Source: Acidimicrobiia bacterium (GTDB lineage: Bacteria > Actinomycetota > Acidimicrobiia > Acidimicrobiales > Acidimicrobilacustridaceae). From it: 16,123 bases of DNA. Both the position numbers and the translations under genes were made by a program. The stretch lies in the NCBI GenBank assembly GCA_018882825.1, contig VERC01000020.1:1-16123 (forward strand), given 5' to 3'. Numbering within the stretch: position 1 is the stretch's first letter; every line of letters begins with the position of its first letter. Shown here piece by piece: positions 1 through 7,468 of this stretch. The notes beneath the pieces are model-generated. The model made no database searches. It had not been told where the DNA came from and saw nothing but the letters and a program-made list of their open reading frames with translations.

Positions 1-326
1 GAGGTGTGCAACTCACCGATGGGCATGGCCAGTTCGGTGCCGGGCTCCATGGCCAGCGCGCCCTGTCTGGCCATGGCCGCGAACAGACGACCGTTGGTGT
101 TTCCCCCCCGGTTGTCGGACCGCCGCCAGAACACGCAGTGCACGACCTGCACCCCGGCCACGCGGGCGCCGTGCACGAGGCGGGTCAGGTTGGGCACGGC
201 CCGCTCGTGGGCCACAGTGGCCAGTTCCGGCAGTTGCGAACGCGGACCGAGCACCCCGTTCTGACACTCCGAGGTGACGACCGCGGTGCGCATCGGGTCG
301 AGGAGATCGGACAGGTCGACGGGCAT
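1..326 (-). CDS. Isochorismatase-family cysteine hydrolase, C-terminus cut off
   Basis: Only the first 108 codons are present; the gene runs off the left edge. The start is the ATG read from 326 down, chosen because GAGGAG lies a few bases upstream on the minus strand. Residues 14-28 (TAVVTSECQNGVLGP) form the first beta strand and acid loop of the isochorismatase-like fold, and residues near 55-70 (AGVQVVHCVFWRRSDNRGG) the second strand and substrate loop. The catalytic Cys would lie beyond the edge, so activity cannot be judged. Family members hydrolyse isochorismate, nicotinamide or N-carbamoyl amides; the substrate here is unknown. The usual catalytic Asp of the first motif is Glu20 here. 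The gene is divergent from the thiolase gene, sharing a 178-base intergenic region with a palindrome close to this start. Confidence 0.8.
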   Translation of the reverse strand, partial: MPVDLSDLLDPMRTAVVTSECQNGVLGPRSQLPELATVAHERAVPNLTRLVHGARVAGVQVVHCVFWRRSDNRGGNTNGRLFAAMARQGALAMEPGTELAMPIGELHT

Positions 327-342
327 GGGGCTCCTCAGCAGG

Positions 343-357
343 ATCGGACGGTCCGAT
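343..357. promoter_or_regulatory. 15-base palindrome, candidate operator between divergent genes
   Basis: The sequence ATCGGAC-G-GTCCGAT has perfect 7-base arms around one central base. It lies 17 bases from the start codon of the hydrolase gene and about 150 bases upstream of the thiolase gene, a place where a dimeric repressor (TetR or GntR type, for example) would act on the hydrolase promoter or leader. A second, weaker repeat ATCCG-N4-CGGAT lies at 397-410. No regulator gene is present in the window, so the partner is unknown. It could also form a small RNA hairpin in the hydrolase leader. Confidence 0.4.
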
Positions 358-504
358 TCTCCCCCACCGGGCCCGTCCGCACCGGCCATCACACCGATCC
401 GGCCACGGATTCCTGCGGTCGGGGGACCTGCGATAGACAATGCCACGCGCCCGCAACGGTCCGGGTGCCCATCCGCCGAGACGGCGCCCAACGAGGAGTC
501 CCCA

Positions 505-1731
505 ATGCCCGAAGCAGTCATCGTCTCCACCGCCCGCACCGCCATCGGACGGGCCCACAAGGGCTCGCTCACCCAGGTCCGACCCGACGACCTCGCCGCC
601 ACCATCGTGGCCGCCGCCATCGCCAAGGTGCCCGCTCTCGCCGGTGTCACCTGGGACGACCTCATGCTCGGATGTGCACAGCCGGCCGGCACGCAGGGCT
701 ACAACATGGCCCGCATCGTCGCCGACCTCGCCGGACTCGGTCACGTGCCGGGCGTGACGGTGAACCGGTACTGCTCGTCGTCACTGCAGACCATCCGCAT
801 GGCCGCCCACGCCATCAAGGCCGGTGAGGGCGACGCCTTCATCGCCGCCGGTGTCGAGACGGTCAGCCAGTTCGGTCTCGGCATGTCCGACGGCATGCCC
901 GGCACACACAACCCGCGCATGGCCGCCGCCGAGGAACGCACCGCCGCGCGTTCGGCCGCCGGAGTGCCCGTGTGGACCCCGTTCGCCGGCGGTATCGCCG
1001 ACTACTACCTGGGGATGGGCCAGACCGCCGAGAACGTGGCCCAGTACGAGAACGTGTCGCGCGCCGATCAGGACGAGTTCGCCGCTCTGTCGCAGCAGCG
1101 GGCCACCGCTGCGCTCGAGCGCGGCTTCTTCGAGCGGGAGATCACGCCGATCGAGACGGTCGACGCCGACGGCAACCCGGTGACGATCACCCGTGACGAC
1201 GGCATCCGCGCCGGCACCACCGTGGAGAAGCTGTCCGAGCTGAAGCCGGTGTTCCGGCCCGACGGCACCGTCACCGCCGGCAACGCCTGCCCGCTCAACG
1301 ACGGCGCCGCCGCCGTGATCGTGATGAGCGACACCAAAGCCGCGGAGTTGGGGATCACGCCGCTGGCCCGCATCATCTCGTCGGGTGTGAGTGGTCTCGA
1401 TCCGGAGATCATGGGTCTCGGTCCGATCGAGGCGTGCCGGCAGGCCATGGCCCGGGCCGGGATGACCATCGACGACATCGATCTCGTCGAGATCAACGAG
1501 GCGTTCGCCGCGCAGGTCGTTCCCTCGGCCCGCCACCTCGGCATCTCCTACGACAAGTTGAACGTGAACGGTGGCGCCATCGCCCTCGGACACCCGTTCG
1601 GCATGACCGGTGCCCGCATCATGACAACGCTGCTCAACGGCCTCGAGGACACCGGTGGCACCATCGGCATGGAGTCGATGTGCGTCGGCGGTGGCCAGGG
1701 CATGGCCATGATCGTCGAGCGCCTCTCCTGA
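505..1731 (+). CDS. Thiolase (acetyl-CoA acyltransferase/acetyltransferase)
   Basis: A 408-residue thiolase, of normal family length, that would cleave 3-ketoacyl-CoA with CoA or condense two acyl-CoA units in the cytoplasm. The nucleophilic Cys90 is in NRYCSSSLQTI, the NEAFAAQ motif is present, the catalytic His363 is in GGAIALGHPFG and the acid/base Cys393 in SMCVGGGQG, so all catalytic residues are intact. The ATG at 505 is chosen because GAGGAG (493-498) sits 6 bases before it and the protein then begins directly with the family pattern EAVIVSTARTAIG; the open frame upstream to 274 is non-coding extension. It is followed after 44 bases by an SCO6745-family gene on the same strand and is probably co-transcribed with it. 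Beta-oxidation or sterol/aromatic ring degradation is likely, but the sequence alone does not choose between them. Confidence 0.95.
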   Translation: MPEAVIVSTARTAIGRAHKGSLTQVRPDDLAATIVAAAIAKVPALAGVTWDDLMLGCAQPAGTQGYNMARIVADLAGLGHVPGVTVNRYCSSSLQTIRMAAHAIKAGEGDAFIAAGVETVSQFGLGMSDGMPGTHNPRMAAAEERTAARSAAGVPVWTPFAGGIADYYLGMGQTAENVAQYENVSRADQDEFAALSQQRATAALERGFFEREITPIETVDADGNPVTITRDDGIRAGTTVEKLSELKPVFRPDGTVTAGNACPLNDGAAAVIVMSDTKAAELGITPLARIISSGVSGLDPEIMGLGPIEACRQAMARAGMTIDDIDLVEINEAFAAQVVPSARHLGISYDKLNVNGGAIALGHPFGMTGARIMTTLLNGLEDTGGTIGMESMCVGGGQGMAMIVERLS

Positions 1732-1775
1732 ACGACACCACACCCTCGACCGCACTGGTCGAGCGCACCCGCCGC

Positions 1776-2615
1776 ATGGCGCGGTCGGTGCAGACGACGG
1801 TGGGCTGGATCTTCTGGGACCCCGGCGCGGTCGAGCGGTACGCCGCGCTGGGGATCCCCGAGGCCTTCGCGTCGCCGGGTGGCTACATCGCCACCCGGGC
1901 TGCGCCGCTCGCCCCGGCCGGCCCCGAGGCCGTGATCGCCGCCTTCGGATCGATCTCCCCCGCCGGCATCCGCGCCGTGTTCGACGTCGTCGGCGACCCG
2001 GTGCGATTCCTCGACTTCTGGCACGCCCGCGACGAGGCGATCGTCGCGGGCCTCCACCTTCACGCCCCCGACATCGTCGAGCCGTTGCGCGAGTTCGGCC
2101 CCGATCTGTGGGCCGTGGTGGAACGACTGCCGCTCACCGGGCGGGTGCTGTTCGGCGCCGTGCGCGCCATGCCTCGCCCCTACGATCCGCTGTTGTCCGG
2201 TTGGCATGCGGTGAACGCGTTGCGCGAATGGCGTGGCGACACGCACTGGGCGGTGACCGTGGCTGCCGGTCTCGATCACGCCGAGGCGTCGATCCTGCAC
2301 AACGCGTGGCTCGGGTACGAGAGCGACTGGTTGGCGCTGTCGCGTGGCACTGCGCCCGCGGACATCGAGGCGGGGTGGTCCGCGTTGTCGGCGCGCGGAC
2401 TGGCGGTGGACAGAGCGGTCACCGAGGAGGGCCTCGCCCTGCGCCAACGGATCGAGGACGACACCGACCGACTCACCGTCCTGCCCTGGCACCTCCTCGG
2501 CCCCGAGCGGACCGACACACTCGTCGAACTTCTCGAACCCCCGTGCACGCTCCTGCTGGAACGCGTCGACGTCACCGCCGGACCGAACTACCAGCCCGGC
2601 TCACGGGTGCGCTGA
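1776..2615 (+). CDS. SCO6745-family protein (function unknown)
   Basis: A 279-residue soluble protein. The N-terminal stretch TTVGWIFWDPGAVERYAALG, the GYIATRAAPLAPAGPEAVIAAFGS region, and the later LLSGWHAVNALREWRGDTHWAVTVAAG and LHNAWLGYES segments match the layout of the actinobacterial SCO6745 family, which carries a winged-helix-like fold but has no settled biochemical role. No signal peptide or membrane segment is seen. The ATG at 1776 is the first in-frame ATG after the thiolase stop and gives a family-typical N-terminus, but it has no clear Shine-Dalgarno sequence, so translation may depend on coupling to the thiolase gene 44 bases upstream. It ends 19 bases before the end of the convergent NTF2-like gene, with no obvious hairpin between. 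Confidence 0.75.
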   Translation: MARSVQTTVGWIFWDPGAVERYAALGIPEAFASPGGYIATRAAPLAPAGPEAVIAAFGSISPAGIRAVFDVVGDPVRFLDFWHARDEAIVAGLHLHAPDIVEPLREFGPDLWAVVERLPLTGRVLFGAVRAMPRPYDPLLSGWHAVNALREWRGDTHWAVTVAAGLDHAEASILHNAWLGYESDWLALSRGTAPADIEAGWSALSARGLAVDRAVTEEGLALRQRIEDDTDRLTVLPWHLLGPERTDTLVELLEPPCTLLLERVDVTAGPNYQPGSRVR

Positions 2616-2634
2616 CGACCGCAGCGCCGCCGAC

Positions 2635-2964
2635 TCAGTGATCGGCGACGAAGTAGGTCAGCGAACGGATGTGCTCGCCCTCGACCACGAACAGGTCGAC
2701 GACGTGGAGCACGTCACCACTGGCCAGCGATATCTCGATCTCGGCCGCCACCCGCTCGCCGGCCACCAGCAGCGGACCGCACTGCCGGGGCTGCGGCCTC
2801 GATGCATCGATCGACGCGCCGTAGAACTCGGCGATGGCTTCACGCCCGGAGACGACGGTGCCGAGCCCGATCAGTCGGGCATCGTCGTGGAACAGTTCGA
2901 CGACGTCGAGGTCGCCGGCGCGCATGCAGGCGAAGTAGCGCTCGACGACCTCGACCGGCGTCAT
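2635..2964 (-). CDS. Small NTF2-like (SnoaL/ketosteroid-isomerase fold) protein
   Basis: A 109-residue protein with the NTF2-like pattern: an N-terminal helix pair (MTPVEVVERYFACMRAGDLD), the short acidic segment VVELFHDDARLIGLGTVVSG, then REAIAEFYG and alternating strands to the end (DVLHVVDLFVVEGEHIRSL). Members act as isomerases, cyclases or ligand-binding subunits; no specific active site can be assigned here. The ATG at 2964 lies 4 bases after the ilvD stop codon, so it is almost certainly translated in the same operon as ilvD, perhaps by re-initiation. That placement does not itself imply a role in branched-chain amino-acid synthesis. Confidence 0.85.
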   Translation of the reverse strand: MTPVEVVERYFACMRAGDLDVVELFHDDARLIGLGTVVSGREAIAEFYGASIDASRPQPRQCGPLLVAGERVAAEIEISLASGDVLHVVDLFVVEGEHIRSLTYFVADH

Positions 2965-2968
2965 CGAC

Positions 2969-4828
2969 TCAGCGGCGCTGCAGTTGGGTGACGTCGCGCA
3001 CGGCGCCGGTGGCGGCCGAGGTGGTCATGGCGGCATAGGCCTGCAGGGCCGGCGACACCTGCCGGGTGCGCACCTCCGAGGGCGTCCACGCCGCCGCGCC
3101 CCGGGCCTCCTCGGCGACGCGTCGCTCGGCGAGAGTGGCATCGTCGACGTCGAGCGAGATCGACCGGGTGGGGATGTCGATGGTGATGGTGTCGCCGTCG
3201 TGCACCAGGGCGATGAGACCTCCCTCGGCCGCCTCGGGCGACACGTGTCCGATCGACAGCCCGGAGGTGCCTCCGCTGAATCGACCATCGGTGAGCAGCG
3301 CGCAGGCCTTTCCGAGCCCGCGGGCCTTGATGTAGGAGGTCGGGTACAGCATCTCCTGCATGCCCGGGCCGCCCTTGGGTCCCTCGTAGCGGATCACCAC
3401 GACCTCACCGGGTCGGATCTCGTCGGCGAGGATCGCCTCCACGGCGGAGTCCTGACTCTCGAAGACACGGGCCGGACCGGAGAACCGGAACAGCTCCTCA
3501 TCGACACCGGCGGTCTTGACGATGCACCCGTCGACGGCCACGTTGCCGTAGAGCACGGCCAGTCCACCCTCGACGGTGTAGGCGTTGTCGATCGAGCGGA
3601 TGCAGCCAGCGACGCGGTCGGTATCGTGCGAGGGCCAACGGGTGTCCTGACTGAACGCCACCTGCGTGGGGATGCCGGCCGGACCGGCGAGCCAGAAGTG
3701 CCTGGCCTCATCGGTGCACGTCGGCCTCACCAGATCCCACTGATCGAGCGCCGCCCGCATCGACGGACTGTGCACCGTGGGCAGCGACGAGTCGATGAGT
3801 CCGGCGCGGTCGAGTTCGCCGAGGATGCCCGGGATACCACCGGCCCGGTGCACGTCCTCGATGTGGTACTGCTCGGTGGCCGGCGACACCTTGCAGATGT
3901 TGGGCACGCGCCGACTCAACGCGTCGATGTCGGCCATGGTGAAGTCGACACCGCCCTCCTTGGCCGCCGCGAGGATGTGCAGCACGGTGTTGGTGGAACC
4001 ACCCATGGCGATGTCGAGCGCCATGGCGTTGGTGAACGCCGCCTTGGTGGCGATGGAACGGGGCAGGACACTGTCGTCGTCGTTCTCGTAGTGACGACGG
4101 GCGAGGTCGACGACGAGACGACCCGCCTCCTTGAACAGTCGCTCGCGATCGGCGTGGGTGGCGACGATGGTGCCGTTGCCCGGCAATGACAGACCGAGCG
4201 CCTCGGTGAGGCAGTTCATCGAGTTGGCGGTGAACATGCCCGAGCACGAACCACACGTCGGACAGGCCGACCGCTCGATGTCGGCCACCTCCTCGTCGGT
4301 GTAGGCGTCGTCGGCGGCCTTGACGATCGCCGAGATGAGGTCGACCTTGACCTCGTTGCCGGCCAGGCGCGTCTTGCCCGCCTCCATCGGTCCCCCGGAG
4401 ACGAACACGGCGGGGATGTTGAGTCGCATGGCAGCGATGAGCATGCCCGGCGTGATCTTGTCGCAGTTGGAGATGCACACCATCGCGTCGGCGGTGTGAG
4501 CGGTGACCATGTACTCCACCGAGTCGGCGATGAGATCGCGACTGGGAAGGCTGTAGAGCATCCCGTCGTGACCCATGGCGATGCCGTCGTCGACGGCGAT
4601 GGTGTTGAACTCCTTGGCCACACCACCGGCCGCCTCGATCTCGCGGGCCACGAGTTGGCCCAGATCCTTGAGATGCACGTGACCGGGCACGAACTGCGTG
4701 AACGAGTTGCACACGGCGATGATCGGCTTCTCGAAATCACCATCGGTCATGCCGGTGGCGCGCCACAGCGCACGGGCTCCAGCCATGTTGCGGCCCTGGG
4801 TGGATGTGTGGGATCGATAGGTCGGCAT
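2969..4828 (-). CDS. ilvD: Dihydroxy-acid dehydratase
   Basis: A 619-residue IlvD, which dehydrates 2,3-dihydroxy-3-methylbutanoate (or -pentanoate) to the keto acids that precede valine, isoleucine, leucine and pantothenate. Key residues fall almost exactly on E. coli numbering: Asp81 (metal), Cys122 and Cys195 (iron-sulfur ligands, in CISNCDK and CPTCGSC), Asp123, Lys124 (the carboxylated lysine), Glu492 in GGPGMQEM and Ser518 in GRFSGGTSG. All are intact. The ATG at 4828 gives [22 protein letters not shown], a standard N-terminus; the frame stays open further upstream to 5029 but that stretch overlaps the neighbouring gene and is not family-like. No Shine-Dalgarno sequence is seen, but TAGCGT lies 7 bases before the ATG, suggesting a leaderless mRNA. 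Confidence 0.97.
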   Translation of the reverse strand: MPTYRSHTSTQGRNMAGARALWRATGMTDGDFEKPIIAVCNSFTQFVPGHVHLKDLGQLVAREIEAAGGVAKEFNTIAVDDGIAMGHDGMLYSLPSRDLIADSVEYMVTAHTADAMVCISNCDKITPGMLIAAMRLNIPAVFVSGGPMEAGKTRLAGNEVKVDLISAIVKAADDAYTDEEVADIERSACPTCGSCSGMFTANSMNCLTEALGLSLPGNGTIVATHADRERLFKEAGRLVVDLARRHYENDDDSVLPRSIATKAAFTNAMALDIAMGGSTNTVLHILAAAKEGGVDFTMADIDALSRRVPNICKVSPATEQYHIEDVHRAGGIPGILGELDRAGLIDSSLPTVHSPSMRAALDQWDLVRPTCTDEARHFWLAGPAGIPTQVAFSQDTRWPSHDTDRVAGCIRSIDNAYTVEGGLAVLYGNVAVDGCIVKTAGVDEELFRFSGPARVFESQDSAVEAILADEIRPGEVVVIRYEGPKGGPGMQEMLYPTSYIKARGLGKACALLTDGRFSGGTSGLSIGHVSPEAAEGGLIALVHDGDTITIDIPTRSISLDVDDATLAERRVAEEARGAAAWTPSEVRTRQVSPALQAYAAMTTSAATGAVRDVTQLQRR

Positions 4829-4835
4829 GGCCAGA

Positions 4836-4841
4836 ACGCTA
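4836..4841 (-). promoter_or_regulatory. Putative -10 element for leaderless ilvD mRNA
   Basis: Read on the minus strand, TAGCGT (TANNNT type) is followed by exactly 7 bases and then the ilvD ATG, which would place the transcription start at or next to the start codon. There is no purine-rich ribosome site between. The -35 region is not recognisable. The element lies in the 71-base gap after the Coq4-like gene, so ilvD could be transcribed both from here and by read-through. Confidence 0.45.
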
Positions 4842-4899
4842 GTGCCGCGTCGCGCGCCAGCGCCCACCACCCCGCAACGGTCGAAGCACTCACCCGGGT

Positions 4900-5880
4900 T
4901 CAGAGGTCGACGTCGATGACCTCCGGGAACGGATCCCGCGGCGGCAGGACACCGAAACGCTGACGCAATTCGGCGATGGGTCGATCGGCGAGGTCGAGGA
5001 GGCTGACCGCGTTGTAGTTCGACGTGCACCGGGTTCCGCGCAGGAACGACTCCACCATCAGTTCGATCGTCCCCTCCCGCTCCAGCACGCCCTCCTTCGA
5101 GACGAAGTCCGCCGCGCCGAACACGCCGAGTTCGTAGGCGGCGAGACCGGCGACGAACTGCATCCAGTGGGCCTCGTTGTCCTCCATTCCCAACTGGAAA
5201 GCGGTCAGTGCGATCTCTCCGGGTGCACTCGGACCGAGTCCGGCGACGAGGTGACTCATGTCGTGCTGGAGGAAGAACGCGGGATGCGCCACACCCTCGC
5301 CGGGGATCTTGAAGCGGTTCTCCAGGTAGAACTCGATGTACTCACGTCCGAGCGTCCCGCGGGAGAGGTCGCGCATGGCCCGCAGCCGCCGAGCGAGGTC
5401 GGGATCGTCGATGGCGTCGTCGATCCCCTCGAACCGAGCCAGCACCGCCGGCTCACTGAGTCGATCACGACCTCTGTCCCATGCCTGCCGGAAGTGCTCG
5501 AGGGCCTGGGTCGTCTCGTCGCGCACCACCCCCCGGACGAGCCGGAGCCCCTCGTCGTCACCGCCGAGCGCCAGGGCGAACCCGTCGACCAGCAGGACCT
5601 GCTCGTCCGTCTGGGGGTGGCGCATGACCTCGAACAGCACGAGCATCTGACGGAGCCGCCACGCCGCCACCTCGTCATCGAACAACTGCGCCACTTCGAT
5701 CGGGCTGATGATGGGCAGTGAGTCCAGATCGAGGTCGTTGCGCAGCCACACCGATGTCGCCAGCAGTTGGAACAGCCGTCGCTGCTCGGGAGTTCCGCCG
5801 TCGCCGGTGTCGATCGCCGTGCGGATCACGCGTGCGGCGGGATGGACGAGATCGGACCGACCATTGAGGGTCACGCTCAT
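4900..5880 (-). CDS. TerB-like/Coq4-like two-domain protein
   Basis: A 326-residue soluble, alpha-helical protein with no signal peptide or membrane segment. Residues about 60-120 ([20 protein letters not shown], then [21 protein letters not shown]) look like a TerB-type helical domain with a DG turn. Residues about 174-250 look like Coq4: [17 protein letters not shown], then H206-D207-x2-H210-x11-E222, exactly the HDxxHx11E metal motif of Coq4, within [18 protein letters not shown] and [12 protein letters not shown]. Coq4 acts in ubiquinone synthesis, but actinobacteria make menaquinone, so the role here is unknown. I chose the ATG at 5880 because TACCCT lies 7 bases upstream (leaderless pattern); a GTG at 5910 would add 10 residues. 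It is divergent from the amidohydrolase gene and upstream of ilvD. Confidence 0.75.
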   Translation of the reverse strand: MSVTLNGRSDLVHPAARVIRTAIDTGDGGTPEQRRLFQLLATSVWLRNDLDLDSLPIISPIEVAQLFDDEVAAWRLRQMLVLFEVMRHPQTDEQVLLVDGFALALGGDDEGLRLVRGVVRDETTQALEHFRQAWDRGRDRLSEPAVLARFEGIDDAIDDPDLARRLRAMRDLSRGTLGREYIEFYLENRFKIPGEGVAHPAFFLQHDMSHLVAGLGPSAPGEIALTAFQLGMEDNEAHWMQFVAGLAAYELGVFGAADFVSKEGVLEREGTIELMVESFLRGTRCTSNYNAVSLLDLADRPIAELRQRFGVLPPRDPFPEVIDVDL

Positions 5881-5887
5881 GAGCCGC

Positions 5888-5893
5888 AGGGTA
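5888..5893 (-). promoter_or_regulatory. Putative -10 element for leaderless Coq4-like mRNA
   Basis: On the minus strand TACCCT is followed by 7 bases and the ATG at 5880, with no Shine-Dalgarno sequence between. This supports the inner ATG as the start over the GTG at 5910, which would lie upstream of the promoter. No convincing -35 is seen. Confidence 0.4.
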
Positions 5894-5992
5894 GACCGCG
5901 ATTCCGCCACGGGAGCGGCGACCCGACGTCGAGTCCGGTTCGCACGCCGGACCGACCGACTCGCACCAGGAGCTCCAGGGCCCTCGGTGCCC

Positions 5993-6046
5993 TAGTGTCG
6001 CCCTCCGAGGGTCCGCCCCACGGACCGACCCCGACCGCCGGAGGAG
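5993..6046 (+). promoter_or_regulatory. Leader of the amidohydrolase gene: possible -10, short hairpin, strong RBS
   Basis: TAGTGT at 5993-5998 is a possible -10 box; a start near 6005 would give a leader of about 46 bases. Within it GGTCCG (6010-6015) and CGGACC (6021-6026) can pair as a 6-bp hairpin with a 5-base loop. GGAGGAG at 6040-6046 is a strong Shine-Dalgarno sequence 4 bases before the ATG and fixes the start. The hairpin does not cover the RBS, so a switch is not indicated. The -10 call is weak. Confidence 0.4.
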
Positions 6047-6050
6047 ACCG

Positions 6051-7271
6051 ATGGCTCAGCCCAACTACACGATCATCTCGGCCGACTGTCACGCCGGCGG
6101 AAGCCACGAGCAGTACCGCGAGTACCTCGACCCCGAGTGGCGCGACGAGTTCGACGCGTGGCGCGGCCAGTACAAGAACCCGTGGAAGGACCTGCGCGAC
6201 ACCGATCTGCGCATCCGCAACTGGGACGACGATCGTCGTGACGCCGACCAACTGTCCGACGGTGTCGTGGCCGAGGTCGTCTACCCCAACACCGTGCCGC
6301 CGTTCTATCCCGGCTTCGTGCTGTTCGCCGGCCCGCCCACGGCGGAGGACTACGCCAAGCGCCGGGCCGGCATCCACGCCCACAACCGGTGGATGGTCGA
6401 CTTCTGTGCGCGCCAGCCCGAGCGACGCGCCGGCATCGGCCAGTTCTTCCTCAACAACATCGACGATGCGCTGGCCGACATCCGGTGGATCGCCGAACAG
6501 GGTCTGCGCGGCGGCGTGCTGTTGCCGAGCGTGGCCCCCGACGTGAAGTGGATCAAGCCGCTCTACGACCCCTGCTACGACCCGATCTGGGCGGCGTGCC
6601 AGGACCTCGACCTCGTGGTGAACCTGCACTCGGGCACCGGCTCTCCCGACTACGGGCGCTACGCCGTCACGCCGATGCTGATGATCAGCGAGGTGGCGTT
6701 CTACGGCCAGCGGGCCTTCGCCCACCTGCTGCTGTCGGGCGTGTTCGAGCGGTTCCCCAAGCTCAAGTTCGCCATGACCGAGGGTTCGGCCGCCGGCATC
6801 GTGGCGCTGGTCGACCAACTCGACCCGGTGATCAAGAGGGTCAACTCGGGTGAGATCGGCGAGTTGAAGTACACGCAGGAGAACGGCCTGCCCAAGCTCG
6901 CCAGCGAGTACTTCGCCCAGAACTGCTGGATCGGTGCCAGTTTCCCCAACGTCCCGGACGTGGAGACGCGCAAGCGTCTCGGCCCCGACCGGTTCATGTG
7001 GGGCTCGGACTACCCCCACGACGAGGGGACGCCCCCGTTCACCCGGGAACACCTCCGCCAGGTGTTCCCCGGCGTCGGCGTGACCGAGATGCGTCGGATC
7101 CTCGGCGAGAACGCCGCCAAGCTCTACAAGTTCGATCTCGACGCGCTCGCCCCGCTCGCCGCACAGTACGGGCCCACCGTCGAAGAACTCTCCGAGCCCC
7201 TCACCCGCTTGCCCGAAGGCGCCAACGAGGCGCTCCTGCGAGCCGACGAGTACCTGCGCAAGTCGGCCTGA
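6051..7271 (+). CDS. Amidohydrolase 2 family metal-dependent hydrolase (TIM barrel)
   Basis: A 406-residue protein of the amidohydrolase-related family that includes ACMSD-type decarboxylases and hydratase-like enzymes. The metal site is visible: Asp12-x-His14 at the end of the first strand (ISADCHAG), His193 in VVNLHSGTG, and Asp320 in MWGSDYPHDEGTP. Members hydrolyse or decarboxylate ring or amide substrates; the SDYPH-D-G form is common in actinobacterial proteins tied to degradation of lipids, sterols and aromatics, but no substrate can be named. There is no signal peptide, so it is cytoplasmic. The start is fixed by GGAGGAG just upstream. The gene is monocistronic: a 13-bp hairpin terminator follows 23 bases after the stop, and a tRNA gene faces it. 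It is divergent from the Coq4-like gene. Confidence 0.93.
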   Translation: MAQPNYTIISADCHAGGSHEQYREYLDPEWRDEFDAWRGQYKNPWKDLRDTDLRIRNWDDDRRDADQLSDGVVAEVVYPNTVPPFYPGFVLFAGPPTAEDYAKRRAGIHAHNRWMVDFCARQPERRAGIGQFFLNNIDDALADIRWIAEQGLRGGVLLPSVAPDVKWIKPLYDPCYDPIWAACQDLDLVVNLHSGTGSPDYGRYAVTPMLMISEVAFYGQRAFAHLLLSGVFERFPKLKFAMTEGSAAGIVALVDQLDPVIKRVNSGEIGELKYTQENGLPKLASEYFAQNCWIGASFPNVPDVETRKRLGPDRFMWGSDYPHDEGTPPFTREHLRQVFPGVGVTEMRRILGENAAKLYKFDLDALAPLAAQYGPTVEELSEPLTRLPEGANEALLRADEYLRKSA

Positions 7272-7294
7272 GCGACCGAGGCGACCGCACGCGG

Positions 7295-7327
7295 AGGGGC
7301 CCGGCACCTGGTGCCGGGCCCCTCGTT
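7295..7327. terminator. Intrinsic terminator hairpin between amidohydrolase and tRNA-Ala
   Basis: AGGGGCCCGGCAC (7295-7307) and GTGCCGGGCCCCT (7311-7323) form a perfect 13-bp, GC-rich stem with a CTG loop, followed on the plus strand by CGTTCGTTCCT, which is T-enriched but not a clean T run. It lies between the amidohydrolase stop and the 3' end of the convergent tRNA, so it could end transcription of both. On the minus-strand side no T run follows, making it better suited to the plus-strand gene. Confidence 0.8.
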
Positions 7328-7335
7328 CGTTCCTG

Positions 7336-7412
7336 TGGTGGAGGTGAGGAGAATCGAACTCCCGACCTCTACGTTGCGAACGTAGCGCTCTAGCCAACTG
7401 AGCTACACCCCC
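7336..7412 (-). tRNA. tRNA-Ala (anticodon CGC)
   Basis: The minus strand folds as a full 77-base tRNA including an encoded 3' CCA. The acceptor stem GGGGGTG pairs with CACCTCC and contains the G3:U70 wobble pair, the alanine identity element. The D arm (GCTCAGTTGGCTAGAGC), anticodon stem CTACG/CGTAG around the loop TTCGCAA (anticodon CGC, reading GCG) and T arm (GGGAGTTCGATTCTCC) are all standard. The 3' end abuts the terminator hairpin shared with the amidohydrolase. It lies 56 bases downstream of the GlpR-like gene on the same strand and has its own likely promoter. Confidence 0.97.
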
Positions 7413-7424
7413 GCAGGGGCCGTC

Positions 7425-7430
7425 AATGTA
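7425..7430 (-). promoter_or_regulatory. Putative -10 box of the tRNA-Ala promoter
   Basis: On the minus strand TACATT lies 12 bases before the mature 5' end of the tRNA, a distance that would give a primary transcript with a 5' leader of only a few bases. No strong -35 is recognisable 17-18 bases further up. The tRNA could also be co-transcribed with the GlpR-like gene that ends at 7469. Confidence 0.4.
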
Positions 7431-7468
7431 CCGGACCGGGACGAACCGGTGAGAATCGCCGATGCGGT

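Noticed and set aside
274..504. N-terminal extension of the thiolase frame
   Set aside because: It overlaps the divergent hydrolase start, is not thiolase-like, and the GAGGAG before 505 marks the real start.
2984..4189. 401-codon plus-strand frame opposite ilvD
   Set aside because: It is the antisense of ilvD codons; composition is low-complexity G/R/H/D and no family pattern is seen, while ilvD on the other strand has every active-site residue.
4829..5029. N-terminal extension of ilvD
   Set aside because: It overlaps the end of the Coq4-like gene and does not resemble IlvD; the numbering of catalytic residues fits E. coli when starting at 4828.
5877..7397. 506-codon minus-strand frame opposite the amidohydrolase, reaching into the tRNA
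   Set aside because: It runs through a terminator and a tRNA, and is the shadow of a well-supported amidohydrolase; long antisense frames are common at this GC content.
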